A stretch of 64,000 nt of DNA from Maea johnstoni (lineage: Eukaryota; Annelida; Polychaeta; Spionida; Magelonidae): assembly GCA_963942565.1 (NCBI GenBank), contig OZ012699.1, forward strand, positions 26,657,371-26,721,370, given 5' to 3'. A model generated the notes under the pieces. That model searched no databases. It was not told the origin of the DNA and worked only from the letters and a program-made list of their open reading frames with translations. Shown in pieces: positions 39,889 to 50,104 of the stretch. A program made the position numbers and the translations under genes. The number at the start of each line of letters is the position of its first letter. Positions within the stretch are counted from its first letter, which is position 1.

Positions 39889-42297
39889 TCATATGCTACT
39901 AGCATTTTCTTCTGACTCTTGCTTTATAGGGGGACGCTGCCCTTTACCGACAGGATTTTCCTGTTTAACTAACATACAACTAGCATTTTCCTCCTCCAAC
40001 TCTTGCTTTATAGGGATATACTGTCCTCTAACAACAAGGGTGTCTTGTTTTTCTAATATACCACTGGCATTTTGTTCCAACTCTTGCTTTATAGGGAGAT
40101 ACTGTCCTCTAGTAAGAAAGGTTTCTTGTTTTTCTAATATACCACTAGCATTTTGTTCCAACTCTTGCTTTATAGGGAGATACTGTCCGCTAACAACAAG
40201 GGTCTCTTGTTTTTCTAATATACCACTGGCATTTTGTTCCAACTCTTGCTTTATAGGGAGATACTGTCCTCTAGTAAGAAGGGTTTCTTGTTTTTCTAAT
40301 ATGCTACTAGCACTTCCCTCCAACTCTTGCTTTATAGGGAAACACTGTCCTTTACCAGCAAGGTTTTCCTGTTTTTCTAATATGCTACTAGCATATCCTT
40401 CCTCGAACTCTTCCTTTATGGGGAGACAATGTATTCTATCAAGGTTATCTTGTTTTTCTAACATGCTACTAGCATTTTGCTCCAATTCTCGCTTTATTGG
40501 GAGACACTGTCCTTTAATGACAATCCATTGCTTTGGTTCTGATAACTGTGGTTCTATTTTGTGAGTTGACAGCCATTGATGTGATTTCTCACACTGATTC
40601 AGATCAAGTCTTTCCGCTGTGTCTTCCATATGCTGTTCCAGACAAGAAGAGTGTGGAAATGTCTTGTCACATTCTTTGCACTGGAAGGGTTTTTCCACAC
40701 TGTGTGTCCTCTTATGCTGTACCAGATAAAAAAAGGTTGTGAATTCCTTGTGACATTCACTGCACTGGAAGGGTCTTTTCCCAATGTGTATCCACTTATG
40801 CCTTGTCAAATGAGAAGAGTCTGCGAATGCCTTGTCACATTCATTGCATTGGAAGGGTCTTTTCCCACTGTGTGTCCTCTTATGCTGTACCAGACCAGAA
40901 GAGTCTGAGAATGCCTTATCACATTCATTACACTGGAAAGGTCTTTCCCCACTGTGTATCCTCTTATGCTTTACCAGACTAGAAGGCCTTACGAATGCCT
41001 TATCACATTCATTGCACTGGAAAGGTCTTTCCCCACTGTGTATCCTCTTATGCCTTACCAGACTATAAGAGCTTGTGAATGCCTGGTCACATACAATGCA
41101 CTGGAAGGGTCTTTCCCCACTCTGTATCCCCTTATGCCTTGCCAGAGTAGAAGAGTCTGAGAAAGCCTTGTCAGATACATTGCATTGGAAAGGTCTTTCC
41201 CCACTGTGTATCCTCTTATGCTTTACCAATCCACAAGAGTGTGAGAATGCCTTGTCACATTCATTGCACTGGAAAGGTCTTTCCCCACTGTGTATCCTCT
41301 TATGCCTTACCAGACTAGAAAAGCTTGTGAATGCCTGGTCACATACATTGCACTGGAAGGGTCTTTCCCCACTGTGTATCCTCATATGCCTTGCCAGATT
41401 AGAAGAGTGTGAGAATGCCTTGTCACATTCATTGCATTGGAAAGGTCTTTCCTCACTGTGTACCCTCTTATGTTGTACCAGATGAGAAGAGCATGTGAAT
41501 GCCTCGTCACACAGATTGCACTGGAAGGGTCTTTCTCCACTGTGTATCCTCATATGCCTTGCCAGATTAGAAGAGTGTGAGAATGCCTTGTCACATTCAT
41601 TGCATTGGAAAGGTCTTTCCTCACTGTGTACCCTCTTATGCTGTACCAGATGAGAAGAGCTTGTGAATGCCTTGTCACACAGATTGCACTGGAAGGGGTT
41701 TTCCACACTGTGTATCCTCTTATGCTGTACTAGATAAGAAAAGGTTGTGAATTCCTTATGACATTCATTGCACTGGAAGGGTCTTTTCCCAATGTGTATC
41801 CACTTATGCCTTGTCAAATGAGAAGAGTCTGCGAATGCCTTGTCACATTCATTGCATTGGAAGGGTCTTTTCCCACTGTGTGTCCTCTTATGCTGTACCA
41901 GAGTAGATGAGGTTGTGAATGCCTTGTCACATTCATTGCACTGGAAAGGTCTTTCCCCACTGTGTATCCTCTTATGCCTTACCAGACAATAAGAGCTTGT
42001 GAATGCCTGGTCACATACAATGCACTGGAAGGGTCTCTCCCCACTGTGTATCCCCTTATGCCTTGCAAGAGTAGAAGAGTCTGAGAATGCCTTGTCACAT
42101 TCATTGCACTGGAAGGATTTTTTTCCACTATGTTTCCTCTTCTGTTGCACCACACCAACATGATGAGTGAATGCATTGTCGCAATCAACAAAAGGATGAT
42201 GACTTGGTGACTCTGCATAGGATTTATCATATTTATCAGAAGAAATATTTTCTTCCCCTTCTTGCCCATCCTTATGACCTATTGCGTCCAAAGACAT
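39889..42297 (-). CDS. ZNF-C: 802-residue poly-C2H2 protein with a long SUMO-motif tail
   Basis: This is a probable nuclear DNA-binding protein and the closest paralog of ZNF-A (shared start MSLD, IGHKDGQEG, HHVG-VQQKR). Residues 62-565 carry 18 C2H2 fingers. Sixteen are complete; finger 12 (CNVSDK...HKGIQ) lost a Cys and a His, and finger 18 lacks its last His. Fingers 1-5 and 12-17 share a block (SDSSTLARH, TSSY-LVRH, ADSSHLTRHKWIHIGKR, ECHKEFTTF), and the 6-7 pair is repeated as 8-9, showing recent internal duplication. Residues 590-802 form eight 27-residue repeats, each with a psi-K-x-E site (IKRE, IKEE, then six IKQE), often followed by acidic residues. The start is supported by conservation and an upstream in-frame stop five codons before it. 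No RAG1-like domain is present. Confidence 0.93.
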   Translation of the reverse strand: MSLDAIGHKDGQEGEENISSDKYDKSYAESPSHHPFVDCDNAFTHHVGVVQQKRKHSGKKSFQCNECDKAFSDSSTLARHKGIHSGERPFQCIVCDQAFTSSYCLVRHKRIHSGERPFQCNECDKAFTTSSTLVQHKRTHSGKRPFQCNECDKAFADSSHLTRHKWIHIGKRPFQCNECHKEFTTFSYLVQHKRIHSVENPFQCNLCDKAFTSSSHLVQHKRVHSEERPFQCNECDKAFSHSSNLARHMRIHSGERPFQCNLCDEAFTCSSHLVQHKRVHSEERPFQCNECDKAFSHSSNLARHMRIHSGERPFQCNVCDQAFTSFSSLVRHKRIHSGERPFQCNECDKAFSHSCGLVKHKRIHSGERPFQCNVSDKAFSDSSTLARHKGIQSGERPFQCIVCDQAFTSSYSLVRHKRIHSGERPFQCNECDKAFVRPSSLVKHKRIHSGERPFQCNECDKAFSDSSGLVQHKRTHSGKRPFQCNECDKAFADSSHLTRHKWIHIGKRPFQCSECHKEFTTFFYLVQHKRTHSVEKPFQCKECDKTFPHSSCLEQHMEDTAERLDLNQCEKSHQWLSTHKIEPQLSEPKQWIVIKGQCLPIKRELEQNASSMLEKQDNLDRIHCLPIKEEFEEGYASSILEKQENLAGKGQCFPIKQELEGSASSILEKQETLLTRGQYLPIKQELEQNASGILEKQETLVVSGQYLPIKQELEQNASGILEKQETFLTRGQYLPIKQELEQNASGILEKQDTLVVRGQYIPIKQELEEENASCMLVKQENPVGKGQRPPIKQESEENASSI
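39892..40560 (-). repeat. 81-bp coding repeats encoding tandem SUMO acceptor motifs
   Basis: The DNA period is 81 bp, so each unit adds 27 residues, with a consensus near LPIKQELEQNASGILEKQET. Central units are almost identical at DNA level, showing recent expansion. IKQE fits the psi-K-x-E consensus for SUMO attachment, and the acidic residues after it (ELEEEN) resemble the negatively charged extended form. ZNF-A and ZNF-B have three units each. Confidence 0.85.
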
Positions 42298-42839
42298 AGT
42301 GAGTGCTTTATCCCAATGACTTCACTTATTAACTCAATCTCCTTTACTGAATGATTAACTCAATATTTAATCTTGTTGTGCTTTACGTTCCTGTGTCCTC
42401 ATAGTCTGGCCTCTATGGTCTTTTGACAATAGTGTGCAAATCAAACATACAATCAACCAAGGGTATTTCAGAGTTTGGGTGTTGCAGGTATGATTCAGTA
42501 AATAACTTGAAATTTATCCTTGTCATATCGGGAAATGGTTGCTAACTAGATAACTTGTTTCATAGTGTATGGCCCATCACCAGATATATCTCTCTAAGTT
42601 GCAGAAATGAACTCTCAACTTTGACCTTGATTGATTCTGGCCTCTGTAGGGTGATATCCAGTTACACAGTAGTTTTGTGGCAGCACTTGTCCCATTATGG
42701 ATCTGAAAAAGGAGATTATATTTTCAGAACAAGGTACACAGAATACCAATATGACTTAAAAATACTTGAGAGTAAATTTCCCATCATATTTTGATAGAGC
42801 CCCTTTAGATACCACATACTACTCATAACATAATATAGA
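42298..42839. repeat. Upstream flank of the ZNF duplication, copy C
   Basis: It aligns with 11178-11830 and with parts of 30060-31260. GTTGCAGGTATGATTCAGTA and AACTTGAAATTTATCCTTGT are almost identical to 11442-11485. It probably contains promoter and leader exons of ZNF-C. Confidence 0.75.
42626..42702 (-). other. Candidate upstream exon of ZNF-C (77 nt)
   Basis: It is homologous to the segments upstream of ZNF-A and ZNF-B. TTTTTCAG precedes it on the minus strand and GTCAAAG follows. The first frame is open (TSAATKLLCNWISPYRG). Confidence 0.45.
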
Positions 42840-43544
42840 ATGCACCTGCCACGTCCGTAGTTCGAGTTGCACGGACTATAAATATGACAAGCCTGTATGT
42901 TGTTTCCAAGTGCTCTCCTCGCACTTGCTTAAGATATTTGAGGCTAAAATTATCTACATATTTGGCCGTTTTTTTATTTTTAATTATTCTTTTGATTTTG
43001 AATAAGCAAAATAACATCACAAATATCTAAAACACAGAGCCGGCTTGGCAGGGCTTGGTGCGAATTGAATTTGGCGCCACTTTCCTAAAATGTGATGTCA
43101 AAACCATGTGACACAATAGGCCCCGCCCCGGTACAATGCATGTCCTTTATCTGGCTTCGACCGAGTTGTACATTATTTTGGAGCATTTAGTTCATATATT
43201 TCTATTTACAAATCAATATGTATACTTTAGTATTGTCTTAACCAGAATTCTGAAACTGGGTGCCCAAAATTGAAAATTGTAAAATCTTGGGGTGTCCTAC
43301 TTTTTAAGGAAGACCACTCTATACTCAGATTATAACTGTTAACATATATTATTCATCAAAATAAGGTATATTATCCACATACAATATCATGGGAATCATA
43401 TCGAGATGGAAAAGAGACCAAATATACACTTGAAATTGACATCTGACAGACAACAAGGTCAAACTTTCCTGCTTATCCTAAGCACGTGTATGGGGTATTC
43501 ATTATTTCAAATGTAAAGACTCCCTGAGCAAACAAAAGATGGCG
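42840..43544. other. Gene-free stretch
   Basis: No gene or clear element is seen. A short patch at 43035-43130 (GGCGCCACTTTCC, CCCCGCCCCGG) is GC-rich. The rest is ordinary AT-rich DNA. Confidence 0.4.
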
Positions 43545-43865
43545 TTCATTTATTTATATTAATAAATGATTTCTTTATATTAGAAAATCATTTATTAATA
43601 TTAGTAAATGCTCAACTTTTTATTTATATTAAGAAATCATTTATTAATATTAAGAAATGATGCTATTTATTAATATTAAGAAATGATTTATTAACATTAA
43701 GAAATCATTTATTAACATCAGAAAATCATTTATTAATATCAGAAAATCATTTATTAATGTTAAGAAATGCTAAGCATTTATTAGTATAAAGAAATCATTT
43801 ATTAATATTAAGAAATCATTTATTAATATTAAGAAATCATTTATTAATATTAAGAAATGCTCTTT
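43545..43865. repeat. AT-rich minisatellite, unit about 21-24 bp
   Basis: ATTTATTAATATTAAGAAATC and variants recur about 13 times. The core TTATTAATATTAA is close to palindromic, so the array could unwind easily. The unit length varies. Confidence 0.9.
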
Positions 43866-44225
43866 TTGGCCACTTTGGCCTTCCATTTATTAGTTATTTA
43901 TGTTGTATATTGATCATTGAAAAATGTATTTCACTGGAAAACATAATTCATAATGCTATTCTTAAGGTCCCTGATCTTTACCTCTATGTTCCAGCCTCGA
44001 CTTCCAGGATCTGTACCCTTATCACGAGACTTATGGCACATATTATGACCGGGTACCACCCAGACTAGTTCGAGCAACTCTAACTCCGGTGTTTATTATA
44101 TGCTATTATAGCGCATTGCTATGAAAATACCTGGGCTTGGAAAACACACTATGTTCAGTGAGAAGCTGTTTCTGTGGCTTTAAAGTGGTCCCGGTTCACA
44201 GCAGTACAATGGACTAAGTGTGAAA

Positions 44226-44480
44226 GAGAGAATAAATTTGAATTTATTTTCACTCCCGTTTATAGGTGAGAGAAAATAAATTTGAATTTATTTTCACTCC
44301 CGTTTATTGTGGGGAGAAAAAATATTTAAATTTATTTTCACTCCCGTTTGTTTGGGGGGAGAAAATAAATCTAAATTTATTTTCACTCCCGTTTATTGGG
44401 GAAAAATATATATTTAAATATTTTTTCACTCCCGTTTATTGGGGAGAGAAAATATATTCAAATTTATTTTCATTCCCGTT
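44226..44480. repeat. Tandem repeat, six units of about 50 bp
   Basis: Each unit has GAGAAAATA, then AAATTTATTTTCACTCCCGT and TTAT(T)GGGG. Units have diverged by substitutions and small indels. The open frame at 44266-44538 follows from the repeat. Confidence 0.92.
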
Positions 44481-44754
44481 AAACATATATTTCATTTCAA
44501 TCATATGTATTTATTTCATTCAGTCTTTCATATCATAAAGCCATTATTAGTCATACCCCAAACTTCTAATCCAAAGTGTACACTACTCTGTAATGGAGGT
44601 TCTGGACCATTGTGAGCAGTGCAAACAATGGTGACCCACTTTCCTTCTTAAAACCTCTTTCATTAGTCCTAAAAGCATTCTTAAAGTGACTGAATTCATG
44701 TATGTTTGACCATTTCTTTCTTTTCAATCTTTATTAACAATAACTTGCCTTATA

Positions 44755-44885
44755 TCACCTTTTTATGGAGGTGGCCATAATGCCTCACTGGAGTGGGCCA
44801 TAATGACCAACTGGAGGGGGCCATAATGACCAGAAAATTGGCCGTTTGGGTAGTCGGCCGTTCGGGTAGTTGGCCATAAAGACTA
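44755..44885. repeat. GGCCATAATGACC repeats
   Basis: GGCCATAATG recurs at about 44771, 44808 and 44819, then GGCCGTTTGGGTAGT, GGCCGTTCGGGTAGT and TTGGCCATAAAGAC. It looks like a small tandem cluster within a dispersed element that continues toward the foldback at 44926. Confidence 0.7.
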
Positions 44886-44925
44886 GGAACCCTCAAACTC
44901 GATACAATAGCCATTAACAGATTAA

Positions 44926-45065
44926 TATCCGTCACTGAGCATTGGTGCAGATTTAAAGCCTCGCCGTGGGCGTTAGTTGCAAAGCTTCGGCCTTGGCGGC
45001 CTCAGCTTTTGCAACAAACAACTTCGTCTTGGCTATAAATCTGCACCAATGCTCAGCGATGGATC
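44926..45065. mobile_element. 140-bp foldback MITE flanked by TTAA
   Basis: TTAA lies at 44922-44925 and 45066-45069. The arms share TGAGCATTGGTGCAGATTTA with the complement on the other side, and the centre is a second hairpin (GTTGCAAAGC ... GCTTTTGCAAC). TTAA duplications are typical of piggyBac and Kolobok superfamilies. It resembles the element at 51823-51965 in its outermost bases. Confidence 0.75.
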
Positions 45066-45069
45066 TTAA

Positions 45070-45330
45070 TCCCTATATCTAAGGCCAGTATTGGCCTATA
45101 AATCTTACCGATCAGTATTAAACTTGGTATGTGTACAGTTGAGCGAGCTGTGAGAAAAAGGCGTCCAGCTACAACAGATATGGCTAGGGAAAGCAAACAC
45201 TCCGAGGCTCCAGCCAATAGAAATACAGTACTAGGCATGAGTCACTAGACTGGTGGCGCCCCCTGCATTAGCCAGTTAGCTTGAGACAGTTGTGGAGCAT
45301 CGCGTCAGATCATATCACTGATCAGTTATG
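45070..45330. repeat. Copy of the dispersed repeat also at 17160-17470
   Basis: AATCTTACC, AACTTGG, GGCTCCAGCCAATAGAAATA and CTGGTGGCGCC align with the copy at 17250-17470. About 20 bp (AGGCATGAGTCACTAGA) is extra here. Confidence 0.7.
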
Positions 45331-45563
45331 AAAAGTGACACTGGTGGCGCCACTAACAATGAGACCTGAAAACACCACCAGGGGTCAACTGCAGAAACAA
45401 AAAGTTTAACAAAGGGTTCACTAAGAGTAGGGTTGGCAGTAACAGTCCTCGTTTAAATGCTATCACTAGAGTAGTGGATATATGGTACTGCGGTATGCTA
45501 TAATACATGTAGGTTACTGCAGGTCCAACCGCATTTGGCATTTGTGCGAACAGAATGGCTTAA

Positions 45564-45794
45564 GCCCCTTTTAGACTATGCTGGCAACTTGCTCGCAACG
45601 TGGTGGCAAAAGATGGTTGCGGGGTATTGCCACCACATTTTTACCCCAATAATTTTCTATTGAATCAAGTTTGTACAATGTATTTTTTATATCGAAGATA
45701 TAGTCAATAAATACTTACTACGTCACTTATTGCCCCCCGTCGCCAATGGTCGCCAGTACGTTGCCAGCAAAATTTCTGCTAGTGTAAAAGGGGC
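45564..45794. mobile_element. 231-bp MITE with TTAA target duplication
   Basis: TTAA lies at 45560-45563 and 45795-45798. The terminal inverted repeats are GCCCCTTTTAGACTA and, inverted, GCCCCTTTTACACTA. Further inside, TGCTGGCAAC is inverted as GTTGCCAGCA. This is a non-autonomous piggyBac- or Kolobok-type element. Confidence 0.88.
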
Positions 45795-45899
45795 TTAAGT
45801 AGGCCACAAGGTGCAAGCGTAAATTTGTATATAATGAAATAAAACACAGTAAGGCCTAGGAGCTAGGCTAGATTGGCAATTTCTTCCAAGGGGACTTTT

Positions 45900-46335
45900 T
45901 GCCGTCCCAGAAGAAAAAGGTTTCTGGGGAGAAACTTTCCAAATGAAATATTGATTTTTAAATCTGCATATAAAAATCTTAGAAAACATAAAAATACACA
46001 AATAATCACTTTCAAACAACACCCCAACCTTTTGGAGTGCACATGTATGTATGCCTCTGCTTCTAATTATCAATGTTCGCAAGGCTCACACCTTAACAGG
46101 CGTATGGTGTGCATTAGGAGTTGGCACCTCCCAGGGAACCCTAAGCTGATGTGGCTACCAATTTGCTTTATAAAAGAATGGGGATGTGTGGATCTAAAAT
46201 ATCCCATGGTCCTCTTTGGATCTGAAGGCTCTGCTCTTACTCTCCCTCCTTTTCTTCTTTCACTTAGAATAATTATGCTTTGTCATTGTTCTTCAACAGT
46301 GACAACGGACCATTTTTTTGCTAATACCTGTAAAT
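45900..46335. repeat. Dispersed repeat shared with 34585-34680 and 3690-3900
   Basis: The left part matches 34585-34680 (CCCAGAAGAAAAAG, TTTCTGGGGAGAAACTTTCC). The right part (AGGAGTTGGCACCTCCCAGG, CCTCTTTGGATCTGAAGGCT, TTTGTCATTGTTCTTC) matches 3690-3900. This joins two fragments as parts of one longer family of unknown class. The frame at 45873-46337 is not conserved in the other copies. Confidence 0.7.
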
Positions 46336-46400
46336 AACTGACCTTCAGCCCTATTTTGCATAATAGTAGTCCCCATCCCCAATAGTCCGTGAGCCAAACC

Positions 46401-47161
46401 CATACCCGTCAAGTCTCCTGTTTTTAACAGGAGTCTCCTGTTTTTTGGACTTCATTTTACCTGCCTCCTGTTTTTCTCCTGTTTTTTCTTGTCTCCTGTT
46501 TTTCTCCTGTTTTTCTAGAAAACCAGTCTAAAGCGACTATAATCTCCTGTTTTTCCTCAAGTTCAGCCCAGATCTACTTAAACTCCTACAGCTTAGCATG
46601 CAAGCTCTTCTAACCTGCCTAAACAATACTCAGTTGACCTAATTGAACCCAGCTTGATTCCTGTGCCAATTATTTTAAGAGTTAAAAGAAATTAGGGTTT
46701 CATGGAATTATTATATATGCCTGATGGGTGGAGTGACAAGAGTGGAACCTGGTGCCAAACATAACTTTGAATATAATAGATTAAAAAATATGTGGTTCCC
46801 TGTTGAATTATTTGGATGATTGTAGTTTAATACATTAATTATTATGATAACATTTACCTATCAAGGTAATGTAACCTGTTTAAAGGGAAAAAAGGAATAG
46901 GTTTCATGAAATTCATGGACTGACAGGAATAATAAATATGGTCATGTTAAAATTGATTTGTTGTTATTATGTCCATCTGTTAACTGCAGAGAGTTGAGAG
47001 TATTGGCACTACATTAGGTAGAAGCCACCTGGTGGGACGTTGGTAAATTATATATACAGGTGCGGCACCTGGTGGGAAGTTGGTAAACTGACGTATATGG
47101 TAGCGGCACTGCCGCATGAGAAAATCTCCTGTTTTTTCTTTGTCTGGGGTTGACAGGTATG
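46401..47161. mobile_element. 761-bp TIR element with CTCCTGTTTTT clusters
   Basis: The ends are CATACCCGTCAAGTC and, inverted, CATACCTGTCAACCC. CAAACC flanks both sides (46395-46400 and 47162-47167) as a possible 6-bp target duplication. The left 150 bp repeats TCTCCTGTTTTT about eight times and the right end has one copy, so these may be binding repeats. A 55-bp direct duplication (CACCTGGTGGGA with GTTGGTAAA) lies at 47025-47100. No transposase is seen. Confidence 0.65.
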
Positions 47162-47167
47162 CAAACC

Positions 47168-47842
47168 CCATTTTGGGGGTTTTCAGTTTCATATTTGTGG
47201 GCCAATCACACTTGTTTTTCTGAAAGCCTATTGTGTTAGCTTCATTTTGATGTATGATAGCCTTGTATTGGGTGGAGCTTTTCTGAGAAAATGGGCTCAG
47301 ACTACTGGTAAGATCTGTGTGATATGTAGAAAAACAAATATCTTTGATTCAGTGCTTTATCGACACCCAATCATCCCCAAACTTTACAACTAGTTAACTT
47401 TGAAATCATCAAACATGCTTAGATAGGTTATTGCATATATAAGTACCTTAACAAAAATCTTGACATATTTTACCAATTTTGGGGGTGTCTCGTGAGAAAA
47501 AGTCAGTTTTGTTCAATAGTTTCCACTTAAGAAATTGCAATATGAGAGTAAGTTACCTTAAAGTATCAAATATGACATTCACCCATTCTATATTATTATT
47601 CAGTCCAGATATAGGTCTTTAAATGAATTATAAGTGACACTGTGAAAGAAATTGCACCACTTTCCTCACCATGAAATTTAAATGGTAATATTTTTTATTG
47701 AAAATATACGCAAATCACTGCATCACCCAGACATTTTTCCAAAAGATTCCAGTATTGTTTTGTATTATTCTAGACTCCACAAGAACTGTATTCAAACTGG
47801 CAGACAATAAAAACCTTGAATGTGACTGTCAGTGCAAGGAAC
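47168..47842. other. Gene-free stretch
   Basis: Nothing is recognised apart from ordinary AT-rich sequence. Confidence 0.4.
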
Positions 47843-47846
47843 TTAA

Positions 47847-48428
47847 AGGCATAGTACGGTATTCTACAAGGTGACAGTAACATCTAAAACTTAGGATTCC
47901 ATTTAAAAGTACCCCACAGTTAGAAATCCATTACACTTTGCATAAGCTATCATCATCAGATCCCCTTTGAAATCAAAAATAAAAAGGGGGTTCACCAGTC
48001 ATCCCATCCATATAGGTGGCGCCAAAGTGGCACTTCCATTCACAAATTACATTGTTTGTCACTTTCACGCCACCTATATGGACAGCATGACTGGTAACCC
48101 TGCTTTCAAAAAAATTAAGATAGACAAATGGGACCTAAAAATGAAAGCCTATGCAAGATTTGAAGAAATTTTAACCATGGGGTATTTTCTAATTTAACTA
48201 TTAATTTTAGACATGAAATTTGCAAATTTAGCGCCACTTGGCCGCCACCTATATGAATGGGATAACTGGTGACCCCCACCCCCCCCCTTTTTTATTTTTT
48301 ATTTTCAAAAGGGGATCTAACGATGATAGCTTATGCAAAGTTAATTGGATTTCTATCTGTGGGTTATTTTTCAATTGGACTTTAGTTTCAGATGTCACTG
48401 TCACCTTGTCGAATACCGTACTATGCAT
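47847..48428. mobile_element. 582-bp foldback MITE with TTAA target duplication and arms over 200 bp
   Basis: TTAA lies at 47843-47846 and 48429-48432. The terminal inverted repeat begins GCATAGTACGGTATTC, continues ACAAGGTGACAGT, and can be followed inward on both sides through GATCCCCTTTT and GGTGGCGCCAAAGTGG-like text near the middle. Arms have diverged moderately. There is no coding capacity; small frames reflect the arms. Confidence 0.88.
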
Positions 48429-48616
48429 TTAACAATTCAATTTATACAAGCCAAATATTTAGAACTAAAATCAAGATTATTCTTTATCTTCTTCAGAGTC
48501 ATCTGACACAACTTAATCATTTGTATCAGACTCCAAGTCCAAGCCTGGTTGTCGCAAGCTTGGACCTAACACATGTCAGTACACCTGAGTCCATTTGCAC
48601 CCTTCAAGCACTGACA

Positions 48617-49305
48617 CTATTGCATGACATCAGGTTCAGTATTGCCTCTGGAGCATCCACTCAATTTGCAATTCCTCCTCATTGTCGCTGGCCTCTTTTT
48701 ATACAAACCATGTCCAACAGGGTAGAGAACATCTGGAGAAAGCCTGTATCTCAACTCATTCCTTTCTGTGGTACCAGATTTTGGGCAGTATAGCTCACAT
48801 GTGAATGCTTCCAATTTTGCTATGAGGACACCTTCAATTTCCCAACAGGATCCTAGCTCTGCAAACATGTCCTTCTTGTCTTTCTGAATAATCTTCAAAG
48901 TACTTGACTGAGTTGTCGCGACCAGCAAAAGCACTTAAGCTATAAATGTATGTAAGCCAATCATTGACTTACAACAATCTGAGTTCACAACATCTACTTG
49001 TATGCTAACAAATTTCGTGTGGATCCTTGTACCACACCTGAGATACAATGGTGCCAATATATGGGGAAAAACGCCAGATACAAAACTTTTTTTTTCATCT
49101 GAGATGATGACACACCTTTATGTCCTCTGGAGCAGCTCGTGCAGCATGGAGCAACAGGCAAAATGCAAATATCTGCTTCCTCTTGAATTGAAAGCAGGTC
49201 CGGCACTTCTTCAGCACCACCGGTGGTCAGCTTGTAGCAAACTTCACCACAGGTTACTAACATGATTTTTGAACCCAGGTCCGTCAGGTACACCGGTTGT
49301 CTCAA
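48617..49305 (-). pseudogene. Decayed copy of a multi-copy animal gene family (PIN/XPG-like)
   Basis: The minus strand reads GEVCYKLTTGGAEEVPDLLS followed by IQEEAD in one frame. After an interval comes SAFAGRD, then KIIQKDKKDMFAELGS with CWEIEG, LIAKLEAFTCELYCPKSGTT, NELRYR and PVGHG. I recognise this order from an uncharacterised protein family present in many copies in cnidarian, mollusc, echinoderm and fish genomes; the EEAD region recalls XPG/PIN-type nuclease motifs. Several frame changes and stops interrupt it here, and about 120 residues between EEAD and the FAEL part are heavily decayed. It is not functional. Confidence 0.55.
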
Positions 49306-49334
49306 CTCTTTTGTGTAGGGGCCTACCCTGATGG

Positions 49335-49625
49335 TCGTGTGGTCTGTAGGAAGGAAGGGATGGGGTTTTACGTTGCTTTTAACAGCTTAGGTCATATAGA
49401 AAGCCGGAACTGGGAAGAAATTCCCTTCTATTAACGAATAGTTCCTTGAGGTCTTTCAGTGGCAGAAGGACCATAGACAGCCCTTAACAATGCCGCACAT
49501 TTATATAGAGACCAGGCCACCCAGCTTCGGGATCCAGCGGAGACCCAAACCTGTGAACTCACACTTGGGAGCCAAGCATCGTAACCAATAGGCCACGACA
49601 GAGGCATTGCCATGCTAGCTGTCTA
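49335..49625 (-). mobile_element. SINE of family S1, full-length but decayed
   Basis: On the minus strand it starts GTCGTGGCCTATTGGTTACG, a Pol III A box. A degenerate B-box region and GGATCCCGAAGCTGGGTGGC follow, then ATTAGAAGGGAATTTCTTC-like text. It matches the plus-strand copy at 58063-58265 throughout. Confidence 0.75.
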
Positions 49626-50104
49626 TCATCACTAACAGGGTTCAAATCCCACCCAGGGCATGTGCGAAAGTTGACCGTGACTTGGAATTTGAAGGTTACC
49701 TGTTTCTTCCACCAGTTACAACTGGCTAGTCACGACTCAGCTGCAATATGGCAGAAAAAGTGACGATAATCGAAATTACACTCTCTTGTGAGAAATTCAA
49801 GCAGGCTCTGCTTGTTGTGTGAGTTGGACAGGAATCTTCTCCACAGTTGAACTTTGTGACCTGGAACATTATTCTTGACCTCTGACTGCTCTCTCTATGT
49901 CTTTAATCGTCTCTTCTCTGTATACATCGAATATGACATCTATTCTGATACTGTCCGAACACTCATGAAGTATTCCCTTGAAGATGCTTGATGAAACTTC
50001 AACAAAAGTGTTATGGTCACCTCTTGTTTTCTGGACAGGGGCTATGGCATGATGGTCATGATACTCAGACTGTTTCAGATAGTCATGTGACTGTCATGAT
50101 TTAT
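49626..50104. other. Gene-free stretch
   Basis: No element or gene is recognised. ACAGGGTTCAAATCCCACCC at 49635-49654 resembles a B box (GGTTCAAATCC), so a tRNA-derived fragment may be present, but the rest of a tRNA is missing. Confidence 0.4.

Noticed and set aside
44266-44538. Protein-coding gene with repeated FSLPF-type peptide
   Set aside because: It is produced by the six-unit 50-bp tandem repeat.
45873-46337. A 154-codon plus-strand frame as a gene
   Set aside because: It crosses two dispersed repeats; related copies at 3690-3900 and 34585-34680 do not keep the frame open.
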